From Elusimicrobiota bacterium (lineage in GTDB: Bacteria > Elusimicrobiota > Elusimicrobia > UBA1565 > UBA9628), in the NCBI GenBank assembly GCA_003151975.1, contig PLZD01000055.1:1-60471 (forward strand): a stretch of 60,471 nt of DNA. The letters run 5' to 3'. The notes beneath the pieces were generated by a model. It saw nothing but the letters and a program-made list of their open reading frames with translations. It ran no database searches and was not told the origin of the DNA. Position 1 is the first letter of the stretch; each line of letters starts with the position of its first letter. The position numbers and the translations under genes are program-made. Shown in pieces: positions 34,939-43,318 of the stretch.

Positions 34939-37200
34939 ATGTTCACCGTGACCAACCGAAGAGACGCCGAATGGGTGCTGGTGATGTCCTTGATCGCCGG
35001 CAGCTTGCTGTCGTGCGGCGCCGGCTGCGACGGCGGCGGCGGCAACTCGAAATCGCCGAAGCAAAATAACCAAGGAGGCCAGACGGCCGGACCGACTCCC
35101 GCTCCCACACAATCGGCTCCCCCGGCTCCGTTGCCGCCGTTGCCGTCGGCTCCCGCCCCCACTCAAACGGCCAATTCGAACAATGGCAATGGGAATGGCA
35201 ATGACAATGGCAATGGCAATGACAATGGCAATAGCAACGGTAAAAGCAACGGCAATAGCAACGGCAATAGCAACGGCAATAGTAATACTAAGAGCACTCC
35301 GCCCGTCGACAGCACCAATCTCGTCAAGAACGGCCCTCCGGAGGGGTCGCTGGGAATGAACCAAGAAAATGGCGGCAGCGAGAATCCGCAGGCTCCGGGC
35401 GGCTCCGGCGGCAGGGGCGGCAACGAGGCCGGGAATTCCATGCCGAGCGTGTCCGCCGTCTCGGGCCGCGTGGTCGGCATGATCGCGATGAACGGGCCAG
35501 CCAAGGCGGCCGACGTCAGCGACGTCCGGGACCAGAGCAAGTCGATCGACGAAATGCTCAAGCAGCAGGTCAAGCAGGGCGTGCCTCATGGCGGCGTCGA
35601 CCCCAACGAGGTCGCGCAGCTGGTGGGAGACCAGTCGGGGCGCGGCGTCGATCCCGCCGTCACTTTGGCCAAAAATCTCCAGACCGACTCCCTGATGCGC
35701 GGCGCCAAGGAAAAGCTCGCCAGTCAAGATTGGCGCGGAGCGCTTTCGGACCTCAACACCGTGCTCAGCCACGATCCGCTCAACGCTCCCGCTCTGACCA
35801 AGCGCGCCGAGGCGCTCAACCATCTCAAGCTCTACAAAGAGGCTGAAAGCGACGCGCGCAAAGCGCTTTCGATCGACGGAAAAAACCCCGCCTCGTGGCA
35901 GCAGCTCGCCTGGTCGCTGCTCAAGCAGAAGCGCTTCAAGGAAGCTTTGGAAGCCATAAATCGCGCCATCGAGCTTGACCCCAACAGCGCGACGAGCTTG
36001 GCGATCAGATCCTACATCAAGGAAGCTTTGGGCGATCACGCCGGCGCGCTGCAGGACTTGGAGAGGGCCGCATTGCTCGATTCGCGCTACCGCAACGCGT
36101 ACGAACTGGCCAAACAGGGTGGCAAGATCTACGATCAGGATGAGGACACGATGGCCGGCACGGTCGCTAGGGGCGGCGGCCGGACTCCCATGTGGCCCGT
36201 TCCCGTGGCGCTGGGTGTCCTGCTGCTGCTTTCGCTGGGCGTCGGCCTGCGCCGAGGCAAGCCGGTCGCGGCGCAGGCGGGGCCCGCGGTCTTGATCGCG
36301 CAGCGTCCCGCGGCGCCCGCGTTTTCCTCCGAGAAGGGGGGCAAAGTCATCGGAAAATACGAGTTGGGACGCGTCATCGGCAAGGGCGGCATGGGCGAGG
36401 TTTACGAGGCCAAGGACCTCTCATTGGCGCGGCCCGTGGCGGTCAAGCGCGTGACGGCCCAGGTCGCGGAGATGGGAGCGCAGGGACGCCAGCTGCTGAT
36501 CAAGGAAGCCCGCATGGTGGCGGCGCTCCATCACCCTGCGATCGTCGACATCTATGAGATCATCGAGGACGGCGACGACCTGTATCTGGTTTTCGAGCTC
36601 GTGAAAGGCAAGACGGTCCACCAGCTGTTGGTGGAAGAGGGCGGGCGGTTCAGCGTGCCGCGCGCGCTGGAGATTCTAAAGCCCGTCTGCCAGGCCCTGC
36701 AGTTCGCCCACGGGCAGAACCTCGTGCATCGCGATCTCAAGCCGGCCAACATCATGATCACGGAGCAGGGGCACGTGAAGCTCATGGATTTCGGCATCGC
36801 GCGCTCTCTGGGCGACTCGGTCCCCGAGTCACAGAAAGCGGCCGCAGGATCGACTGCCGGGCCATTCTCCCGAACTCAGATGGTCGTCGGCACGCCGTCG
36901 TACATGTCGCCGGAGACCGGCGAAGGGATCGTCTGCAAGGAGGCCGACGTTTACTCCTTGGGCGTGACGCTTTACGAGATGCTGACCGGCCGCTTGCCGT
37001 TCGCGGCCGATGCGACGGTGATGGATAAGCTGGCGATGAAATGCGCCGCTCCGACCGTGATCCAGCCGGATCTTCCCAAATCAGTCGACGAGCTTGTCGG
37101 GCTGGCGCTTCAGCCCAAGGTCGAGCACCGGCTCAAGACCCCGGCGGAATTCCTGGCCAAACTCGAGGCGGTCGCCTCGGGCCTGAAGATCGCCGCCTAG
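34939..37200 (+). CDS. Transmembrane Ser/Thr kinase with N-terminal TPR ectodomain
   Basis: A protein of about 753 aa. Order: signal sequence with possible lipobox (SLLSCGAGC), Asn/Gly/Ser low-complexity tract (about 80-115), linker, three to four TPR units (about 245-390), one membrane segment (about 418-437) and a C-terminal Hanks-type kinase (about 470-740). The kinase is intact: GKGGMGEVYEAKD, VAVK (Lys503), HRDLKPAN (599 Asp), DFGIARS and SYMSPE. Most bacterial STPKs have the kinase first and the sensor last; here the sensor is N-terminal and probably periplasmic. ATG 34939 is set by the promoter spacing (TTG 34936 also possible). It is convergent with ppdK, with a 4-nt overlap. Confidence 0.85.
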   Translation: MFTVTNRRDAEWVLVMSLIAGSLLSCGAGCDGGGGNSKSPKQNNQGGQTAGPTPAPTQSAPPAPLPPLPSAPAPTQTANSNNGNGNGNDNGNGNDNGNSNGKSNGNSNGNSNGNSNTKSTPPVDSTNLVKNGPPEGSLGMNQENGGSENPQAPGGSGGRGGNEAGNSMPSVSAVSGRVVGMIAMNGPAKAADVSDVRDQSKSIDEMLKQQVKQGVPHGGVDPNEVAQLVGDQSGRGVDPAVTLAKNLQTDSLMRGAKEKLASQDWRGALSDLNTVLSHDPLNAPALTKRAEALNHLKLYKEAESDARKALSIDGKNPASWQQLAWSLLKQKRFKEALEAINRAIELDPNSATSLAIRSYIKEALGDHAGALQDLERAALLDSRYRNAYELAKQGGKIYDQDEDTMAGTVARGGGRTPMWPVPVALGVLLLLSLGVGLRRGKPVAAQAGPAVLIAQRPAAPAFSSEKGGKVIGKYELGRVIGKGGMGEVYEAKDLSLARPVAVKRVTAQVAEMGAQGRQLLIKEARMVAALHHPAIVDIYEIIEDGDDLYLVFELVKGKTVHQLLVEEGGRFSVPRALEILKPVCQALQFAHGQNLVHRDLKPANIMITEQGHVKLMDFGIARSLGDSVPESQKAAAGSTAGPFSRTQMVVGTPSYMSPETGEGIVCKEADVYSLGVTLYEMLTGRLPFAADATVMDKLAMKCAAPTVIQPDLPKSVDELVGLALQPKVEHRLKTPAEFLAKLEAVASGLKIAA
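35181..35290 (+). repeat. GGCAAT/AGCAAC hexamer repeat in the kinase gene
   Basis: About 110 nt of imperfect 6- and 12-nt repeats (GGCAAT, GACAAT, AGCAAC) in frame with the coding sequence, giving Asn-Gly, Asn-Asp and Asn-Ser dipeptide runs. Base composition is clearly lower in GC than the surrounding gene. Such a tract can vary in length by slippage without breaking the frame when whole 6-nt units change. Confidence 0.75.
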
Positions 37201-39938
37201 GCCTTCGCCAGAGCCGCCTGCGCCGCGGCCAGCCTCGCCACGGGCACGCGGTACGGCGAGCACGAGACGTAGTCGAGCCCCGCGTCGTGGAAGAAGCCGA
37301 TCGACGAGGGATCGCCTCCGTGCTCGCCGCAGATGCCGACCTTCAGCCCCGGCCGCGCGGCGCGACCTTTGACGATGGCCATGCGCACAAGCTGGCCCAC
37401 GCCCACGCGGTCGAGCGACTTGAAGGGATCCTCGGTCATGACCTTGACCTCGAGATATTTGCGCATGAAGCGGCCGTAGTCGTCGCGCGAGAAGCCCAGG
37501 GTCATCTGCGTGAGGTCGTTGGTGCCGAACGAGAAAAACTCCGCCTCGGCCGCTATCTCATCAGCCGTCAGCGCCGCGCGCGGGACCTCGATCATCGTCC
37601 CGAGAAGGTACGGGACGCGCATCTTGTACTTCGCGAAGACATCCTCGGCGGCGGCGATCACGCGGGCTTTCTGGTGCCGGAACTCGGTGATGTGCCCGAC
37701 GAGCGGGATCATGATCTCGGGAACGACGCGCTGGCCTTCCTTGCGCAGCTCGCAGGCGGCCGACAGGATCGCGCGGACCTGCATCTCGGTGATCTCCGGA
37801 TAAGTGATGCCGACGCGGCAGCCGCGGTGGCCCAGCATCGGGTTCATCTCGCGCAGCTCCTGGGCCTTGGCCCAGACTTTCTTGGCGTCGAAGCCCCACT
37901 TGGCGCAGAGCTTCTCGGCTTCCTCGTGCGTGCGCGGCAGGAACTCGTGCAGGGGCGGGTCGAGCGTGCGGATCGTGACCGCGTAGCCCTTCATTTGGCG
38001 GAAGATCGCGAGGAAGTCGCCCTTTTGGAGAGGGAACAAAGCCTGCAGGGCTTTGTAGCGTTCCTCGTCGGTCTCCGAGAGGATCATCGCGAGCATCTTC
38101 GGGATGCGGTCCTCCTTGAAGAACATGTGCTCCGTGCGGCAAAGGCCGATGCCGGCGGCGCCCAGCGCGAGCGCGGTCTTGGCGTCGGCGGGGGTGTCCG
38201 CGTTAGCGCGGACCTCGAGGCGGCGGAACTCGTCGACCCACGACATGAAGGTCTTGTAGGCCGCGTACAGCCCGGATCCGCTCTCGCCTCTGGTGCCGAG
38301 CAGGACCTCGAGGACCTCGGAGGGCTTCGTTTTGACTTTGCCCTCGATGACGTCGCCCTTGAAGCCGTCGAGCGAGAGGAAATCGCCTTCTTTCAGCACG
38401 AGACCGTTCATGCGCACCGTGCGCTTGGCCTCCGAGATGTCGATGGAGCCGCAGCCGACGACGCAGACCTTGCCCAGGCCCCGGCCCACGACCGCAGCAT
38501 GAGAGGTCAGACCCCCAGTCGCCGTCAATATTCCCTCAGCGGCGATCATGCCGGAGATGTCGTCCGGGTTCGTTTCGGGGCGCACGAGAAGAACCGGCCC
38601 GTGCTTGGCCTCTGACTCCGCCCGCGCCGCCGAGAAATAAATGCGCCCGGACGCGGCGCCGGGACCGGCGGGCAGTCCTTTGGCGAGGATGTGGTGCTTG
38701 GCCGCCGCTTCGGAGTCGAAGACAGGACGCAGGAGCTCGTCGAGCTGGGTGCAGCTGACGCGCTTGACCGCGTCGCGCTTGGTGATCAGCCCTTCCTTGA
38801 CCATGTCGACGCAGATGCGCAAGGCAGAGATCGCGGTGCGCTTGCCCGTGCGCGTCTGCAGCATGTAGAGCTTTCCCTTCTCGATGGTGAACTCCATGTC
38901 CTGCACGTCGCGGTAATGGCGCTCGAGCGTACGCGAAATTCCGCTGAGTTGGCGGTACACCGCGGGCATTGCCTTCTGAAGCTCGGCCAGCGGCTTGGGC
39001 GTGCGGGTGCCCGCGACGACGTCCTCTCCCTGGGCGTTAATAAGAAATTCGCCGTAGAAGCGCTTCTCGCCCGTCGAGGGATCGCGCGTGAAGCCGACGC
39101 CGGTCGCGCAGTCGGCGCCCATGTTGCCGAAGACCATCGCCTGCACGCTGCAGGCCGTGCCCAGATCGTCGGGCAGCTTGTTGAGCTTGCGGTAGGCGAT
39201 CGCGCGCGGGTTGTTCCAGGACTCGAACACCGCGGTCACGGCCATGCGCAGCTGGTCCCAGGGGTTCTCGGGGAACGGGAAGCCGGCGTGCTCCAGGTAG
39301 ATTTCCTTGAAGACGGTGACGAGCCGCTCGAGACTCTGCGTGGAAAGCTCGGAGTCTTCTTTGATGTTCGCGCGCGCCTTGATCGAGCGCAGGGCCGACT
39401 CGAAGTGGTCCTTGTCGATGCCTTTGACCACGTTGCCGAACATCGCGATGAAGCGGCGGTAGCAGTCCCACGCGTGGCGCGGGTTCTTGGTCTGCGCCTC
39501 GAGCCCCTGCACCGTGCGGTCGTTAAGACCGAGGTTGAGTATCGTGTCCATCATGCCGGGCATCGAGAACTTCGAACCGGAGCGCACCGAGACCAGGAGC
39601 GGATCGTGCGCGTCTCCGAAGCGTCGTCCCGCGGCGGTTTCGAGCCGGCCCATGGCCGCGACGAACTCGTGCAGGAGGGCGCGCGAGAGCGTCTTTTTTT
39701 GCGCCGCGAAGCGGTGCAATTGGTAGTGCGTGAGCTTGCGCTGCTCTCTGCGCGCGTAATAGGCGCGGCAAACGTCGGTCGTCACCGTGAATCCCGGAGG
39801 CACCGGCAGGCCGATGCGCGACATCTCGAAGAGGCCCGCGCCTTTGCCGCCGAGCAGCGCGCGCGCGTCGTCGGCGCGCAGCTTGGAGATCGCTTTGATG
39901 TCCGACTTTTCGGAAAAGGAATAAATAGGCTTGGCCAT
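37197..39938 (-). CDS. ppdK: Pyruvate, phosphate dikinase
   Basis: A 913-aa PPDK, which interconverts PEP + AMP + PPi with pyruvate + ATP + Pi. The three parts are visible: N-terminal ATP-grasp (GGKGAGLFEMSRIGLPVPPGFTV, RSGSKFSMPGMMDT), central phospho-His swivel domain (TATGGLTSHAAVVGRGLGK) and C-terminal PEP-binding barrel (LGAAGIGLCRTEHMFF, EIMIPLV, SFGTNDLTQMTLGFSRDD, GICGEHGGDP). ATG 39938 opens the conserved MAKPIYSFSE; the frame is open a further 174 nt upstream into the region before the response regulator, but that part shows no conservation. Confidence 0.95.
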   Translation of the reverse strand: MAKPIYSFSEKSDIKAISKLRADDARALLGGKGAGLFEMSRIGLPVPPGFTVTTDVCRAYYARREQRKLTHYQLHRFAAQKKTLSRALLHEFVAAMGRLETAAGRRFGDAHDPLLVSVRSGSKFSMPGMMDTILNLGLNDRTVQGLEAQTKNPRHAWDCYRRFIAMFGNVVKGIDKDHFESALRSIKARANIKEDSELSTQSLERLVTVFKEIYLEHAGFPFPENPWDQLRMAVTAVFESWNNPRAIAYRKLNKLPDDLGTACSVQAMVFGNMGADCATGVGFTRDPSTGEKRFYGEFLINAQGEDVVAGTRTPKPLAELQKAMPAVYRQLSGISRTLERHYRDVQDMEFTIEKGKLYMLQTRTGKRTAISALRICVDMVKEGLITKRDAVKRVSCTQLDELLRPVFDSEAAAKHHILAKGLPAGPGAASGRIYFSAARAESEAKHGPVLLVRPETNPDDISGMIAAEGILTATGGLTSHAAVVGRGLGKVCVVGCGSIDISEAKRTVRMNGLVLKEGDFLSLDGFKGDVIEGKVKTKPSEVLEVLLGTRGESGSGLYAAYKTFMSWVDEFRRLEVRANADTPADAKTALALGAAGIGLCRTEHMFFKEDRIPKMLAMILSETDEERYKALQALFPLQKGDFLAIFRQMKGYAVTIRTLDPPLHEFLPRTHEEAEKLCAKWGFDAKKVWAKAQELREMNPMLGHRGCRVGITYPEITEMQVRAILSAACELRKEGQRVVPEIMIPLVGHITEFRHQKARVIAAAEDVFAKYKMRVPYLLGTMIEVPRAALTADEIAAEAEFFSFGTNDLTQMTLGFSRDDYGRFMRKYLEVKVMTEDPFKSLDRVGVGQLVRMAIVKGRAARPGLKVGICGEHGGDPSSIGFFHDAGLDYVSCSPYRVPVARLAAAQAALAKA

Positions 39939-40011
39939 AATCTGTAAGTAGCAAAAACGGCCCTTTGTGTCCATGACGCGCAACGGGACGGCCAGACGCT
40001 CGCATCCAGCC

Positions 40012-40040
40012 TTGATAAGATCGCGCAGATGCATTACACT
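40012..40040 (+). promoter_or_regulatory. Promoter of the response regulator gene
   Basis: TTGATA (40012-40017), 17 nt, TACACT (40035-40040), then 9 nt to ATG 40050. The spacing puts the transcript start only about 3 nt before the start codon. Confidence 0.5.
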
Positions 40041-40049
40041 AAGGACGGC

Positions 40050-40772
40050 ATGCACCACGAGCGCATTCTGCTGGTCGACGACGAGCCCGGCTGGGTCGAG
40101 CTCGTGCAGCATTGGCTGGAGACGGCCGGCTACACGAATTTCGAGGCCGCGCAGAACGGCGTCGAGGCTCTCGAAAAAGCCCAGGCCAATCCTCCCGACT
40201 GCATCCTGCTTGACCTAGTCCTGCCCGACCAAAGCGGCATGGAAGTCTGCGCTAAGCTGCGGGCGCTTCCCGCTCTCAGCCGTACCCCGGTGGTCCTTTT
40301 GACGGGTCACAAGCGCGAGAAGGTGCTAGGCCTACAGAACGGGGCGGATTACTTCGTGGCCAAGGACGAGAAGCCGCACGAGCTCTTCGCGACGCTCGAC
40401 GCCGTCTTTCGTCGGCGCCAAATGGAGCAGGGCCTGCTGAACCGCGGCGGCCTCATGCTTCGCTCCTCCGACCGGAAGGTGTTCTGGCAGGAGAAAGAGG
40501 TCGCGACGCTCACCCCGAAGATGTTCCTTCTGATGCACGTTCTGGTCCAGCGCGGCCCCAACCCGGTGGCCCGCGCCGACCTGTTCCATGCGGTCGAGGG
40601 CCATGAGAATACGAGCGTCTCGCGGGCTCTCGACGTCATGCTCAACCGCCTGCGCAAGGCGCTGCCTCCGGAGGTCAGTTCGCGCATCGTCAACGTCAAG
40701 AATTTCGGCTACGTTTTTCTCGATACCGCCTCGGCTGCCCCTCCCTCCCCCAATACACCGCCCGCCGCGTAA
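40050..40772 (+). CDS. OmpR-type response regulator
   Basis: A 240-aa two-domain regulator. The receiver domain has the acidic pair Asp10/Asp11 (LLVDDEPG), phosphoacceptor Asp55 (ILLDLVLPD), the conserved Thr (VVLLTGH) and a Lys in VAKDEKP. The C-terminal half is a winged-helix DNA-binding domain (LTPKMFLLMHVLVQRGPNPVAR, then SRALDVMLNRLRKAL and GYVFL). No histidine kinase is adjacent, so it is an orphan. The start at 40050 is set by a TACACT box; the in-frame ATG at 40029 lies before that box. The riboswitch operon downstream has its own promoter. Confidence 0.88.
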   Translation: MHHERILLVDDEPGWVELVQHWLETAGYTNFEAAQNGVEALEKAQANPPDCILLDLVLPDQSGMEVCAKLRALPALSRTPVVLLTGHKREKVLGLQNGADYFVAKDEKPHELFATLDAVFRRRQMEQGLLNRGGLMLRSSDRKVFWQEKEVATLTPKMFLLMHVLVQRGPNPVARADLFHAVEGHENTSVSRALDVMLNRLRKALPPEVSSRIVNVKNFGYVFLDTASAAPPSPNTPPAA

Positions 40773-40805
40773 CGAACGAGTTACTTAACGTAACAATGCT
40801 GTGAA

Positions 40806-40834
40806 TTGACATAACACCCTTCTGGGGTTATGGT
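40806..40834 (+). promoter_or_regulatory. Promoter of the riboswitch-controlled operon
   Basis: TTGACA (40806-40811), 17 nt, TATGGT (40829-40834); start predicted near 40841, about 20 nt before the aptamer. An imperfect inverted repeat (ATAACACCC / GGGGTTAT, 40811-40831) covers the spacer and could be an operator. The rest of the 390-nt gap 40773-41162 is taken up by the aptamer, terminator and leader described separately. Confidence 0.6.
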
Positions 40835-40860
40835 TAGGTTAGCTCTTTCCCAACACGCCG

Positions 40861-40950
40861 GACGATAATAGCACACCCGGGGAAACCCGGGGCCGCAAAG
40901 CCAAGGGGCTACAGAGAAGCGTTCACTCCAAGCCCGCCGGGCTGCCGAAG
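40861..40950 (+). ncRNA. GEMM-I cyclic dinucleotide riboswitch aptamer
   Basis: Hallmarks of the GEMM-I fold appear in order: GATAATAGCACACC, a perfect 6-bp stem closed by a GAAA tetraloop (CCCGGG-GAAA-CCCGGG), the near-invariant CGCAAAGCC, AAGGGGCTAC, a variable stretch, then GCCGGGCTGCCGAAG with the tetraloop-receptor-type GCTGCCGAAG end. GEMM-I RNAs sense cyclic di-GMP, or cyclic AMP-GMP in a variant. The usual GGCAAACC is AGCACACC here, so ligand choice cannot be read safely. The 3' strand of the aptamer is also the 5' strand of a terminator, predicting that ligand turns expression on. Confidence 0.85.
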
Positions 40951-41004
40951 GGTCCTAGCGGATCTATACTCCGCTGGGGCCTTCGACAGCCCGGCATTTT
41001 TTTT
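40936..41004 (+). terminator. Riboswitch expression-platform terminator
   Basis: A long hairpin pairs 40936-40962 with 40970-40995 almost perfectly (GCCGGGCTGCCGAAGG against CCTTCGACAGCCCGGC, plus an AGCGGA/TCCGCT top) and is followed by ATTTTTTTT (T8 at 40997-41004). Its left strand is the 3' end of the GEMM aptamer, so aptamer folding and termination exclude each other. After it, 41005-41162 has a weaker hairpin (about 41015-41065) and no gene. Confidence 0.88.
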
Positions 41005-41162
41005 GGCGCCAAAACGGAAGCGACTCTGTCGGGGTTTCCGCCAGAGCCGCTCTTCGCCACGTTTCGGTGTCGTCGGTCAGGGAGACCATGCTAACACCTT
41101 GCTTTGAGTATAGCAGGACGGCATGGGAAAGCAAGACGCTCTCTGTCAGCACCAGTCAGACA

Positions 41163-42011
41163 ATGTCAAACATGATAATCGCCGTCCTTCTTCTGGTGGT
41201 CCTGGCTCCGGCCAGGGCCGACGATTATGCCAAGATGGCGGCCGAGCTCACGAAGGCCGCCATCGCGCACGGGGCTCGCCGCGTGGCCGTCCTCCCTTTC
41301 CGTGAAGTAGGGCTCGCGGCTGGGACCGCGGGGACCTTCGTTTCAGAGAAGATCACGGGCCCCATGCTCGGCGATGATAGACTGACGATCGTGGAGCGGA
41401 CGATGCTCCAGACCGTCCTGCGCGAGCAGAAGCTTCAGCTCTCGGGCGCCGCGGACCCGCGTTCCATTAAGGAGCTCGGCAAGGTCCTGGGCGTGGATGC
41501 GATCATCACGGGGACGATACTCGCCCTTAAGAACGACAAGGTGGAGATCAACGCGCGCTTGATCGACGCCGAGTCCGCCCGCGTGCTGAGCGTGTCCTCG
41601 GCCCGCGTCGAGAAGGAGTGGTCGGACTCGATCGCGGGGTCGGTGTTCGATATTCAAGTTCCTCCGTTAAACGGCTTCGAGAACGACGGAATGAAGGATG
41701 CGCTCGCTTCCGAGGATGAGACGAACTGTTCTTCGGCACGGAGCCGCGCGGCCGGCATCGAGCGCTCCATGGTGGACCTGAAGGCGAGATACTGGGCGGC
41801 GCGGATGAAGAGCCCGGGCTTCGACCGGACCAAGCTGACGACCAATCCGGGTTCGGAGATCGAGGATGCGGGCGTGAAGGCGGATTTTTACGACCGGCTC
41901 AAGCGTTACTATCAGGAGAGCGGCGCGGCGGTCACGGACTCCGACATCGAGCGGCTCAACGACAGTCAGCACAAGATCAAGCAGATCAGCGAGCTCTGCC
42001 ACGGGGCGTGA
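41163..42011 (+). CDS. FlgO/CsgG-like secreted envelope protein
   Basis: A 282-aa protein with a signal peptide (MSNMIIAVLLLVVLAPARA). The mature N-terminal half follows the FlgO/CsgG pattern: RRVAVLPFREVG, FVSEKITGPMLGDDRLTIVERTMLQTVLREQ, then LGKVLGVDAIITGTILAL and NARLIDAESARVLSV. The last 100 residues are helical and not assignable. FlgO with FlgP and FlgT forms outer-membrane-associated flagellar basal-body structures in Vibrio. ATG 41163 is used because it starts the signal peptide; ATG 41172 is an alternative. It is the first gene after the riboswitch. Confidence 0.75.
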   Translation: MSNMIIAVLLLVVLAPARADDYAKMAAELTKAAIAHGARRVAVLPFREVGLAAGTAGTFVSEKITGPMLGDDRLTIVERTMLQTVLREQKLQLSGAADPRSIKELGKVLGVDAIITGTILALKNDKVEINARLIDAESARVLSVSSARVEKEWSDSIAGSVFDIQVPPLNGFENDGMKDALASEDETNCSSARSRAAGIERSMVDLKARYWAARMKSPGFDRTKLTTNPGSEIEDAGVKADFYDRLKRYYQESGAAVTDSDIERLNDSQHKIKQISELCHGA

Positions 42012-42021
42012 GGGGGAAATT

Positions 42022-42477
42022 ATGAAAATGCCGAAGAACGAAGCGTTCGTGCTGGCGGTCCTGATGGGCTGCGCCGCGGGCTGCGGCGCGCCGCAAAGCC
42101 GCCTGACGCGGCAGCGATTCGTGCAGACGACCATCGACCAGCGGCCCGACCGCTCGTCCTACATCGAGTCGATCGGCATCGGCGCCTCGGACCCGAGCCT
42201 CAAGACCGACACCCAGCGCAAGGCGCTGGCCCGGGACGCCGCGATCGTCAAGGCGCAGTACGAGATGCTGGCCATGGTCAAAGGCGTCGAGTTGGACGGA
42301 GGAATTACGGTGGACCGCGCGATGGAGACCGACTCGAGCCTGGCGGCCAAGCTCCGCGAGACGATCCGCGGGGCCGAGATCCTCAAGAGCGAGTTCACGG
42401 CCGACAACGGCTGCGTGGTCACCTTGCGCCTGCCCAAGCGGCGCCTCGAGGCCATGATGGGGGTGAAGTTCCGGTGA
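42022..42477 (+). CDS. FlgP/LPP20-like lipoprotein
   Basis: A 151-aa lipoprotein (LMGCAAGC lipobox; two candidate Cys). The mature part has SYIESIGIGASDPSLKTDTQRKALARDAAIVKAQYEMLAMVKGVEL, the LPP20/FlgP pattern of an Ala-rich helix after a short strand, ending in CVVTLRLPKRRLEAM. FlgP-like lipoproteins build the basal disk or H-ring under outer membranes. ATG 42022 follows AGGGGG at 42011-42016. The stop overlaps the next gene (GTGA). Confidence 0.72.
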   Translation: MKMPKNEAFVLAVLMGCAAGCGAPQSRLTRQRFVQTTIDQRPDRSSYIESIGIGASDPSLKTDTQRKALARDAAIVKAQYEMLAMVKGVELDGGITVDRAMETDSSLAAKLRETIRGAEILKSEFTADNGCVVTLRLPKRRLEAMMGVKFR

Positions 42478-43247
42478 GAGCCTTGGCGCTCGCCGTCCTT
42501 TTGGCCGCGGCCTTGGAGGGATGCCACTCCCTCCAGGGTCCGCGGCCCAATATTCCGGTCGTCGTCGAGGCCGAGGGCTGGGCCCCGGCCGATCCTGCCG
42601 GCGTTGAGCGTTCACGGCAGAAGGCGTTGGCCGAGGCCAAGCGCGCGGCCGTCGAAAAAGCGATGGGCGCGAAACTTTCGGCGGTCACGCGCCTGAATAA
42701 CTCCTCTGAGGTCGAGCAGCTCATCGTGACGCGGGCGTCCGGGGTGGTCGCGAAGTACAAAATCCTTTCCGAAGGCGAGGTCTCGGGGCTCTACGGGGTC
42801 ACGATCAAGGCGTGGGTCAAGTCCCGCGGCGAGGACGACGACGGGCCGGAGGCGTTCTTGCCTCCGCCGGGCGATCCTCGCGTGTCGGTCAAGGCGGCGG
42901 CGGAGGGAGATTATGCAAAACGCTCAATGGATGGCCTTTGGCAAGGGCTTTCGGGCCGAGGGGTCACGATGGTCGACGGGGCCGGCGCCGATCTCGTCGT
43001 CACGGTGGACGCCGAGGTCAAAGAACTTGATAACGCCGGGCTGGAAGGTCTGCGCTCTTGGCGCGCCCGAGCGTGGGCCGTGGCTCGCGACGCCAAGACG
43101 GGGGCGGTCGTCTCTCAAACCAGCAGCGAAGCCTCGGCCGTCGATCTCGTAGCCTCCTCCGCCGCAGGCCTGGCCGCCGAGCGCGCCGGCGTCGCGGCCG
43201 GTCAGTCCCTGGCCAAAAATCTAGACGAGTCTCTCCAAAGCAGATAG
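42474..43247 (+). CDS. FlgT-like lipoprotein
   Basis: A 257-aa lipoprotein (LAAALEGC lipobox). The N-terminal domain (about 28-120) carries VEAEGWAP, RSRQKALAEAKRAAVEKAMGA, LNNSSEVEQLIVTRASGVVAKYKILSE and GLYGVTIKAWV in outline, which fits the FlgT N-terminal/LPP20-like fold. The C-terminal half (DGLWQGLSGRGVTMV, ADLVVTVDAEVKEL) resembles a second CsgG- or FlgT-middle-like domain. GTG 42474 overlaps the previous stop. With its two upstream neighbours it completes a FlgO-P-T-like trio under riboswitch control. Confidence 0.7.
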   Translation: MRALALAVLLAAALEGCHSLQGPRPNIPVVVEAEGWAPADPAGVERSRQKALAEAKRAAVEKAMGAKLSAVTRLNNSSEVEQLIVTRASGVVAKYKILSEGEVSGLYGVTIKAWVKSRGEDDDGPEAFLPPPGDPRVSVKAAAEGDYAKRSMDGLWQGLSGRGVTMVDGAGADLVVTVDAEVKELDNAGLEGLRSWRARAWAVARDAKTGAVVSQTSSEASAVDLVASSAAGLAAERAGVAAGQSLAKNLDESLQSR

Positions 43248-43253
43248 GACCAA

Positions 43254-43289
43254 AGACCTAGAAAAGCCGGGCCGGATGGCCCTAGGTCT
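43254..43289. terminator. Hairpin between the FlgT-like gene and the amidase gene
   Basis: AGACCTAG (43254-43261) and CTAGGTCT (43282-43289) are a perfect 8-bp inverted repeat with an inner GCC/GGC stem, but no T-tract follows. It may end the riboswitch operon or act as an operator; the amidase TACAAT box lies 17 nt downstream. Confidence 0.4.
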
Positions 43290-43318
43290 AGGCTATTTCC
43301 AGGGCTACAATTCCCTTA

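Noticed and set aside
40021-40112. N-terminal extension of ppdK to 40112
   Set aside because: The extra 58 codons are unconserved and would run through the promoter and start of the divergent response regulator. The family start MAKPIYSF at 39938 is preferred.
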